NCBI RefSeq assembly: GCF_002979535.1
Contig: NZ_PCPB01000017.1
Span: forward strand, 1-64,000
Origin: Brevundimonas sp. MYb52
GTDB lineage: Bacteria; Pseudomonadota; Alphaproteobacteria; Caulobacterales; Caulobacteraceae
Reading direction: 5' to 3'
DNA length: 64,000 nucleotides
The notes beneath the pieces were generated by a model. The model saw only the letters and a program-made list of their open reading frames with translations. It was not told the origin of the DNA and did no database searches. Positions 58,250 through 64,000 of this stretch are shown here, piece by piece (position 1 is the first letter of the stretch; each line of letters opens with the position of its first letter). The position numbers were made by a program, and so were the translations under genes.

Positions 58250-60946
58250 TCAGCCGCTGTTCCTGAGGCCCGCCGCCACGCCGTTGATGGCCAGAAGGAT
58301 GCCGTTGCGGACGCGCGGGTCGTCGTCTCCGGCGCGACGGCGGCGGATCAGCTCTATCTGGACGTGGTTCAGCGGTTCGACATAGGGCATGCGCTGACGG
58401 ATCAAGCGGTCCAGCTCGGGCTGGCCGCCCAGCAGGTCGTCGTGGCCGGTGATCGACAGGACGGCGGCCTTGGTGCGGTTCCATTCGGCGTGGATTTCGC
58501 CGTAGATGCGCTCGGCCAGAGCGGGATCGGGGACCAGTCCGGCGTAGCGACGGGCGATGGCCATGTCGGCCTTGGCCATCACCATCTCCATGTTCTGGAC
58601 CACGGTGCGGAAGAAGGGCCAGGCGGCGGCCATGTCGCGCAGCTCGTCCGGGTCTTCGCCCTGGACCGCCGAGCCGAAGCCGAACCAGCCGGGCAGCATG
58701 ACCCGCGACTGCGACCAGCTGAAGACCCAGGGAATGGCGCGCAGGTCCTCGATGGCGGTGGAGGTCGAGCGCGAGGCTGGACGCGAGCCGATCTTCAGGT
58801 CGGCGATCTCGGCGATGGGGGTGGCGGCGCGGAAATAGTCGACGAAGCCCGGCGTCTCATAGACCAGGGCGCGATAGGCCTTCATCGAGGCCGCCGACAG
58901 GCGGGCCGCCGTGACCCCATGCTCAAGGCTGTAGCCCGCGTCGGTCTGCGGCCCCAGCGAGGCCAGCAAGGTCCCGCAGGTCAGGGCGTCCAGGTTCCTC
59001 TGCGCCACCTCCGGCTCGCCATACTTGTTGGCGATGACCTCGCCCTGTTCGGTGACGCGGATGCGCCCGGCCACGGTGCCCGCGGGCTGGCCGAGAACCG
59101 CCGAGAAGGATGAGCCGCCGCCGCGTCCGACCGCGCCGCCGCGACCGTGGAACAGTTGCAGGCGGACGCCCGCCGCGCGGGTCACGTCCAGCAGGGCGCG
59201 CGAGGCCTCATGCAGTTCCCAGCCCGAGGTCAGGTAGGAGCCGTCCTTGTTGCTGTCGGAATAGCCGATCATGACCTCCTGGACCCCGCGCGCGGTCGCC
59301 ACGGCGCGGGCCGAGGGCTCGGCCAGCACCCGCTCCAGCGTCGGCTGCGAGGCGCGCAGGTCCTCGATGGTCTCGAACAGGGGGGCGGCCTGGATGGGGC
59401 AGGCGGCGGGATCGGCCGGGTCGTAGAGCCCGACCTCTTTCAGCAGCAGATAGACCTCCAGCATGTCCGACGCCGCGTCGGTCTTGGAGACGATGTGGGT
59501 GCGGATGGCCTGGGGGCCGAAGGCGGAAAGCGCGTTCGCGGCCGCCTGCAGGATGGCGCGTTCCTTCGACGTCTCGGGCGCGTAGTCGGCATAGGGGGAG
59601 AAGAGGGGGCGCGGTCCGGCCAGTTCGGCCGCCAGAAGAGTCAGGCGGGCTTCTTCGTCCAGGGCGACATAGTCGGGACAGACGCCCGCCACCTTCAGCA
59701 GGTCGGCGACGACGCGTTCATGGACGTCGGAGTTCTGGCGCAGGTCCAGGGTGGCCATGTGGAAGCCGAAGACGTCCGCCGCCGTGATCAGCCGCGCCAG
59801 CCGGTCGTCGGCGAAGACGGCGCCGTGGGTGCGGATCAGGCTGTCGTGCAGCACGGCCAGATCGGCGCGGAAGGCGTCGGGGCCGTCATAGGCTGGGGCC
59901 TCGAACGAGGCGGGCAGGGGGGCGGGCCCGCCGGCCAGGGCCAGATGGGTGGCCGACAGTCGGGCGTAGATGCGGCTCAGCGCCCGGCGATAGGGTTCGT
60001 CCGCGCGCTGGATCGAGGCGTCGGCCGAGCTTTCGGCCAGGGCCGCCAGTTCGGGGGTGACGGCGGTCAGGTCGGCCGACAGGCTGAGCTCTTCGCCCAG
60101 GGCGTTCACCTCGTCCAGATAGAAGCGCAGCACGGCGCGCGACTGGGTGCGGAAGGCGGCGGCCATGACCGTGGCGTCGACATTGGGATTGCCGTCGCGG
60201 TCGCCGCCGACCCAGGTGCCGATGCGCAGGAAGGGCGGCAGGTCGGGCGCGTCCAGCAGGGCGCGCCACTCGGCCAACTGGGCCGGGGCGACGTGCAGGA
60301 AGATGCGCTGCAGCCAGTCGGTGACGGTGTTGATCTCGTCCTGCACCACCAGGCCCGAGGCGCGGGTCAGGCGGGTGGCCCACAGGATGACGATCTGACG
60401 GCGCAGGGCCGCCTTCAGCGCCGTGGGCGAACAGGCGATCCCGTCGCGGTCGCAGCCGTCCAGCAGGGCGCCGACGGCGCTGATGCGGTCGATGACGCTC
60501 TTCCTGCGCACCTCCGACGGGTGGGCGGTCAGCACCGGCGAGATCAGGGCGTCCGACAGCAGGTCGCGCACCGCCGCCCGGTCCACGCCCGCCGCGTCCA
60601 GCCGTTTCAGCGCGCCCTCGGGCGTGTCGGCGCGTTCGCCGGCCTCGGCCTGATCGCGGGCGCGGCGCTTGCCCGCCCGATCCTCAGCGACATTGGCCAG
60701 TAGGGAGAAGGCGGCGAAGCCGTGGGTCAGGCCGATGGCCTGATCCAGCGACAGGTCCTTCAACAGGGCTTCCAGTTGCGAGGCGTCATGCGAGGCCGGG
60801 TCGCGGTGATAGGCCACCGAGGCCTGACGCACCGCCTCGATCCGGTCGTAGAGTTCCTGTCCGCCCTCGTCGCGGATCACCTCGCCGAGCAGGGCGCCCA
60901 GCAGGCGAACTTCGTCGCGCAGTCGATCGTCGGCGGCCTGGATCAT
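58250..60946 (-). CDS. ppc: phosphoenolpyruvate carboxylase
   Basis: An 898-residue bacterial-type PEPC, converting PEP and bicarbonate to oxaloacetate for anaplerosis. Catalytic regions: VLTAHPSEVRRKS near residue 139 (the usual Thr after Pro is Ser), FHGRGGAVGRGGGSS near 590, the VTEQGEVIANKYG loop near 630, and RAIPWVFSWSQSR near 722. The C-terminal NGVAAGLRNSG (canonical NGIAAGMRNTG) is slightly changed. Overall length is normal. Position next to corA (convergent) and upstream of ffh (divergent, 297 bp) gives no pathway link. Confidence 0.96.
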   Translation of the reverse strand: MIQAADDRLRDEVRLLGALLGEVIRDEGGQELYDRIEAVRQASVAYHRDPASHDASQLEALLKDLSLDQAIGLTHGFAAFSLLANVAEDRAGKRRARDQAEAGERADTPEGALKRLDAAGVDRAAVRDLLSDALISPVLTAHPSEVRRKSVIDRISAVGALLDGCDRDGIACSPTALKAALRRQIVILWATRLTRASGLVVQDEINTVTDWLQRIFLHVAPAQLAEWRALLDAPDLPPFLRIGTWVGGDRDGNPNVDATVMAAAFRTQSRAVLRFYLDEVNALGEELSLSADLTAVTPELAALAESSADASIQRADEPYRRALSRIYARLSATHLALAGGPAPLPASFEAPAYDGPDAFRADLAVLHDSLIRTHGAVFADDRLARLITAADVFGFHMATLDLRQNSDVHERVVADLLKVAGVCPDYVALDEEARLTLLAAELAGPRPLFSPYADYAPETSKERAILQAAANALSAFGPQAIRTHIVSKTDAASDMLEVYLLLKEVGLYDPADPAACPIQAAPLFETIEDLRASQPTLERVLAEPSARAVATARGVQEVMIGYSDSNKDGSYLTSGWELHEASRALLDVTRAAGVRLQLFHGRGGAVGRGGGSSFSAVLGQPAGTVAGRIRVTEQGEVIANKYGEPEVAQRNLDALTCGTLLASLGPQTDAGYSLEHGVTAARLSAASMKAYRALVYETPGFVDYFRAATPIAEIADLKIGSRPASRSTSTAIEDLRAIPWVFSWSQSRVMLPGWFGFGSAVQGEDPDELRDMAAAWPFFRTVVQNMEMVMAKADMAIARRYAGLVPDPALAERIYGEIHAEWNRTKAAVLSITGHDDLLGGQPELDRLIRQRMPYVEPLNHVQIELIRRRRAGDDDPRVRNGILLAINGVAAGLRNSG

Positions 60947-61243
60947 CGCATTGTCCTTCAGCGGGGAGGCTGGAAGCGGAACCGTATCAGCGGAATCCGA
61001 ACCGGCTAGTCCCTATGGTCAACGCTGAAACCCTTTGTGTGGTTGAGGCGGCGTCGATGCAGGAGTCGACATTTGCCTGTGGATGCTCCATAAGCCGCGG
61101 CTTCCGGCGCAATTGAACCTGCGCCTCCTCCGGTACGACCCCACCTTTAGGTGGACGAGCCCGGCGAGGACCCTCTGCCGACGTGATCGTCGCCAGAGGC
61201 CGTTTCTCTATGGGGGTCAGGGTTCGCGCATGAAAGGTTTTGA
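60947..61243 (+). other. gene-free leader region upstream of ffh
   Basis: A 297-bp gap between divergent ppc and ffh with no credible gene. It contains a 12-nt palindrome AAGCCGCGGCTT (61092-61103), a small CCACC/GGTGG hairpin near 61141 and a longer hairpin CCTCTG-C-CGACG with CGTCG-C-CAGAGG (61172-61199). They suggest a structured leader for ffh-rpsP-rimM, or an unannotated RNA; the conserved SRP RNA motif is not present. Confidence 0.45.
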
Positions 61244-62791
61244 ATGTTCGAGGCTCTGAACGAGCGGCTGACAGGCGTATTCGACCGGATCACCGGCCGC
61301 GGCGCCCTGTCCGAAAGGGATGTCGAGGAAGCGCTGCGCGAAGTCCGCGTCGCCCTGCTCGAGGCCGACGTCGCCCTGCCGGTGGTCAAGGACTTCATCA
61401 GCCGCGCCAAGGAACAGGCGACGGGCGAAGAGGTCATCCGTTCGGTCAAGCCGGCCGATCAGGTGGTCAAGATCGTCTATGACGGTCTGGTCGAGATGCT
61501 GGGCGGCGAAGAGCCGACCCCGATCAACATCAATGCGACGCCGCCCGCCGTGATCCTGATGGCCGGGCTGCAGGGCTCGGGCAAGACCACGACCTCGGCC
61601 AAGCTGGCCCTGCGTCTGACCAAGTTCGACAAGAAGAAGGTCATGATGGCCTCGCTGGACACGCGTCGTCCGGCGGCCATGGAGCAACTGGCGACCTTGG
61701 GTCAGCAGATCGAGGTCGCGACCCTGCCCATCGTGGCGGGCCAGTCGGCGGTCGAGATCGCCAAGCGCGCGCTGCAGTCCGCAAAACTTCAGGGCTTCGA
61801 CGTCCTGATCCTCGACACCGCCGGCCGCATCACGCTGGACGAGGCCCTGATGGCCGAGGTGGCCGAGGTCGCCCGCGTCGCCAATCCGGTCGAGACCCTG
61901 CTGGTCGCCGACAGCCTGACGGGTCAGGACGCGGTCCGCACCGCAGCCGCCTTCCACGAGCGCCTGCCGCTGACCGGCCTGGTGCTGACCCGCGCCGACG
62001 GCGACGGCCGCGGCGGCGCCATGCTGTCGATGCGCGCCGTCACCGGCCTGCCGATCAAGTATCTGGGCGCCGGTGAAAAGGTCGACGCCCTCGACGTCTT
62101 CGACGCCCGCCGCGTCGCCGGCCGCATCCTGGGCCAGGGCGATATCGTCGCCCTGGTCGAAAAGGCCGCGACCGAGCTGGACCAGGCCAAGGCCGAGAAG
62201 ATGGCCCGCAAGCTGGCCAAGGGTCAGTTCGATCTGGACGACCTGGCCGCCCAGTTGCAGCAGATGAAGAAGATGGGCGGGCTTCAGGGCATCATGGGCA
62301 TGCTGCCAGGCGTGGCCAAGCTGAAGGCCCAGATGGCCGACAGCAACGTCAACGACAAGATGATCGCCCGCCAGGAAGCCATCATCAGCTCCATGACCAA
62401 GGCCGAGCGCAAGAAGCCCGACCTGCTCAACGCCAGCCGCAAGAAGCGCGTCGCCGCCGGCGCCGGCGTCGAGGTCCAGGACATCAACCGCCTGCTGAAG
62501 CAGCACCGGCAGATGGCCGACATGGTCAAGTCCCTGTCCAAGGGCGGCGGCAAGAACCTGCAGAAGATGGCCGCCATGATGGGCGGTCTCGGCGGAGGCG
62601 GCGGTGGAATGCCTGGCCTCCCCGGAATGGGCGGCCCCGACATGGCCCGCCTCAAGGCCCTGGGCGGCGGCAAGATGGCCGAACCCAGCGCCGACGAAAT
62701 GAAAGCCATTCAGGACCGGCTTGCCGGACTGGGCGGCGGACAACTTCCGGGGGGCCTTCCGGGCCTGCCGGGCTTCCCGAAAAAGAACTGA
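61244..62791 (+). CDS. ffh: signal recognition particle protein Ffh
   Basis: A 515-residue SRP54-type GTPase. N domain (1-90), G domain with GLQGSGKTTTSAKLAL near 107-122, DTAGR near 190 and the G4/closing motif TRADGDGRGG near 247 (Lys replaced by Arg, a form common in alphaproteobacteria), and a methionine-rich M domain (about 330-455) that binds signal sequences and SRP RNA. A Gly/Met/Pro-rich tail (about 440-515) is longer than in E. coli. It works with FtsY at 5525. First gene of the ffh-rpsP-rimM run. Confidence 0.97.
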   Translation: MFEALNERLTGVFDRITGRGALSERDVEEALREVRVALLEADVALPVVKDFISRAKEQATGEEVIRSVKPADQVVKIVYDGLVEMLGGEEPTPININATPPAVILMAGLQGSGKTTTSAKLALRLTKFDKKKVMMASLDTRRPAAMEQLATLGQQIEVATLPIVAGQSAVEIAKRALQSAKLQGFDVLILDTAGRITLDEALMAEVAEVARVANPVETLLVADSLTGQDAVRTAAAFHERLPLTGLVLTRADGDGRGGAMLSMRAVTGLPIKYLGAGEKVDALDVFDARRVAGRILGQGDIVALVEKAATELDQAKAEKMARKLAKGQFDLDDLAAQLQQMKKMGGLQGIMGMLPGVAKLKAQMADSNVNDKMIARQEAIISSMTKAERKKPDLLNASRKKRVAAGAGVEVQDINRLLKQHRQMADMVKSLSKGGGKNLQKMAAMMGGLGGGGGGMPGLPGMGGPDMARLKALGGGKMAEPSADEMKAIQDRLAGLGGGQLPGGLPGLPGFPKKN

Positions 62792-62818
62792 TTTCGACTT
62801 TCAAGAAAGAGACTGAAA

Positions 62819-63349
62819 ATGCTGAAGATTCGTCTGGCCCGCGGCGGCGCCAAGAAGCGCCCCTACTACTACATCGTCGTTGCTGACTCGCACGCTCCGC
62901 GCGACGGCAAGTTCATCGAGCGCGTCGGCAGCTACAACCCGATGCTGCCCAAGGACAGCGCCCAACCGCGCGTCACCCTGAAGGCCGAGCGCATCGCCGA
63001 GTGGCTGGGCAAGGGCGCTCAGCCCACCGACCGCGTCGCGCGCTTCATCAGCCAGTCGCAGGACGAAGTTCTGGTCGGCAAGGTGACCTGGACCCAGTCG
63101 AACAACCCGAACAAGGGCACGCCGGGCAAGAAGGCCCAGGAACGCGCCGCCGAGCGCGCCCAGCGCGAAGCCGACCGTCTGGAAGCTGAAGCCGCCGCCA
63201 AGGTCGAGGCTGCTGAAGCCGCCGCCCGCGCCAAGGAAGAAGCCGCTGCCGCCGCTGAAGCCGCCAAGAACGCTCCGGCTGCTGAAGAAGCCCCGGTCGA
63301 AGCCGCTGCTGAAGAAGCTCCGGCTGCTGAAGAAAACGCCGAGGGCTAA
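62819..63349 (+). CDS. rpsP: 30S ribosomal protein S16 with long C-terminal extension
   Basis: Residues 1-85 are a normal S16 ([24 protein letters not shown], then [10 protein letters not shown] and [20 protein letters not shown] in parts). Residues 85-176 are an extension of Ala, Glu, Lys and Arg ([22 protein letters not shown]), predicted as one long helix ending in an acidic Ala/Glu tail. S16 shapes the 5' domain of 16S rRNA during assembly. Extensions are known in alphaproteobacteria; this one doubles the protein. It is 27 bp after ffh and is followed by hairpins before rimM. Confidence 0.97.
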   Translation: MLKIRLARGGAKKRPYYYIVVADSHAPRDGKFIERVGSYNPMLPKDSAQPRVTLKAERIAEWLGKGAQPTDRVARFISQSQDEVLVGKVTWTQSNNPNKGTPGKKAQERAAERAQREADRLEAEAAAKVEAAEAAARAKEEAAAAAEAAKNAPAAEEAPVEAAAEEAPAAEENAEG

Positions 63350-63361
63350 ACCCTTCGGCTT

Positions 63362-63424
63362 CCCGGCTTCGGCCGGGATGCGGAAATGGAAAGCAGCGTC
63401 CGATCCCGGGCGCTGCTTTTCTGC
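63362..63424 (+). terminator. hairpins between rpsP and rimM
   Basis: Two stem-loops. CCCGGC-TTCG-GCCGGG (63362-63377) is perfect with a UUCG tetraloop. AGCAGCG-T-CCG with CGG-G-CGCTGCT (63392-63417), then TTTTCTG, looks like a terminator with one mismatch. They may set the relative levels of rpsP and rimM. Confidence 0.75.
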
Positions 63425-63460
63425 TATCTGGCGCTTGGAACTGCGAAACGGAGCCTGTCG

Positions 63461-63988
63461 ATGAGCGACGACAACAAGATGATCCTCGTCGGCCAGATCG
63501 GCGGCGCCTTCGGCGTGAAGGGCGAGGTGCGCATCACCGCCTTCACCGCCGACCCCATGGCGCTGATGACCTATCAGCCCCTGTTGAAGGCCGACGGCAC
63601 GCCGGCCCTGACCCTGATCTCGGCGCGGCCGGACAAGGCGGGCGTGGTGGCCAAGGTCAAGGAGATCGCCACCAAGGAACAGGCCGACGCCGCGCGCGGG
63701 CAAAAGCTGTTCGTGCCGCGCGACCGCCTGCCCGAACCCGACGAAGACGAGTTCTACCTGACCGATCTGGTCGGGCTGGAAGCCCGCGATCTGGACGACG
63801 CCGTGGTCGGCACGGTCAAGTCGGTGCAGAATTTCGGCGCCTCGGACATGCTGGAGATCAGCCCGAAGGAGGGCGGTCCGACCTGGTATCTGCCCTTCAC
63901 CCGCGAGGCGGCGCCGGATCTGCGCATTTCCGAAGGTTGGCTGCGCATCGTGCGTCCGACCGAGGTGGACGAGCGCGATGAGGCCTGA
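63461..63988 (+). CDS. rimM: ribosome maturation factor RimM
   Basis: A 175-residue RimM that helps process the 16S rRNA 3' domain, partnering with S19. The N-terminal domain starts ILVGQIGGAFGVKGEVRITAFT (residues 8-29, in parts), and the C-terminal PRC-barrel-like domain includes DEFYLTDLVGLEARD near 99-113 and YLPFTREAAPDL near 146-157. The ATG at 63461 is preferred over 63386, whose extra 25 residues overlap the inter-gene hairpin. trmD is expected directly after the window ends. Confidence 0.94.
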   Translation: MSDDNKMILVGQIGGAFGVKGEVRITAFTADPMALMTYQPLLKADGTPALTLISARPDKAGVVAKVKEIATKEQADAARGQKLFVPRDRLPEPDEDEFYLTDLVGLEARDLDDAVVGTVKSVQNFGASDMLEISPKEGGPTWYLPFTREAAPDLRISEGWLRIVRPTEVDERDEA

Positions 63989-64000
63989 TCGACCGCCACT

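Noticed and set aside
60947..61243. Small SRP RNA gene next to ffh
   Set aside because: The conserved GGTCAGG...CCGGAAGGAAGCAGCC region is not present.

Overview
The window is a high-GC, densely packed chromosomal segment of an alphaproteobacterium, most likely Caulobacteraceae and probably Brevundimonas or a close relative. The evidence is the gene content and style: an ispZ-ftsY pair next to a ccmC-ccmD-dsbE cluster, an hrcA-grpE pair beside rph, a GnnA/GnnB-like pair for a 2,3-diamino-sugar of the kind found in Caulobacter and Brevundimonas lipid A, an MHYT-domain histidine kinase, an alanine-rich extended ribosomal protein S16, and CtrA-like and GANTC sites. The genus is an inference. There are 62 protein genes. 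I found no complete tRNA, rRNA, CRISPR array, insertion sequence or prophage.

Layout. 1-4.7 kb: ATP-grasp enzyme, PfkB/adenosine kinase, cytochrome c maturation genes (ccmC, ccmD, dsbE), a small unknown and a MarR regulator. 4.8-9.8 kb: ispZ, ftsY, nadE, a secreted duplicated DUF4168 protein and a PhnA-domain protein. 9.8-14.7 kb: an alpha/beta hydrolase, then sugar genes (HAD phosphatase and AGE isomerase on the minus strand, aminotransferase and dehydrogenase on the plus strand). 14.7-26.6 kb: a mixed metabolic and envelope block with the MHYT kinase, MaoC hydratase, threonine dehydratase, glpK and a kinase-like partner, Rrf2 regulator, SDR, MarC, pyrF, a PVYV-repeat secreted protein, SDHAF4-like factor, htpX and trmB. 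26.7 kb: a chemoreceptor. 28.7-40.7 kb: the transcription/translation superoperon rimP-nusA-ylxR-infB, then rbfA-truB-rpsO-pnp, split by two envelope genes. 40.9-50.2 kb: rph, hrcA-grpE, a two-gene cassette (dienelactone hydrolase and AlkB) bounded by inverted repeats, then dnaK, dnaJ and dapB. 50.2-61 kb: EamA exporter, dut, coaBC, a toxin-like lipoprotein, murI, an M3 peptidase, corA and ppc. 61.2-64 kb: ffh-rpsP-rimM; trmD is expected just outside.

Most of the window is housekeeping DNA, so the unusual signals are in small genes and intergenic DNA. The most interesting are: (i) a lipoprotein whose C-terminal half resembles a CdiA-type nuclease-toxin domain, with a consensus alphaproteobacterial SOS box (GAAC-N7-GAAC) 51 bp upstream of its start; (ii) 120-150 bp intergenic elements made of two palindromes head to head, one pair of which exactly brackets the two genes sitting between grpE and dnaK; (iii) matching heat-shock promoters with identical 13-bp spacers before dnaK and before dnaJ, separated by a strong terminator; (iv) a terminator-like hairpin in the rimP leader; and (v) a tRNA 5'-end fragment upstream of the M3 peptidase. 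All functional assignments rest on reading the sequence, without database searches.
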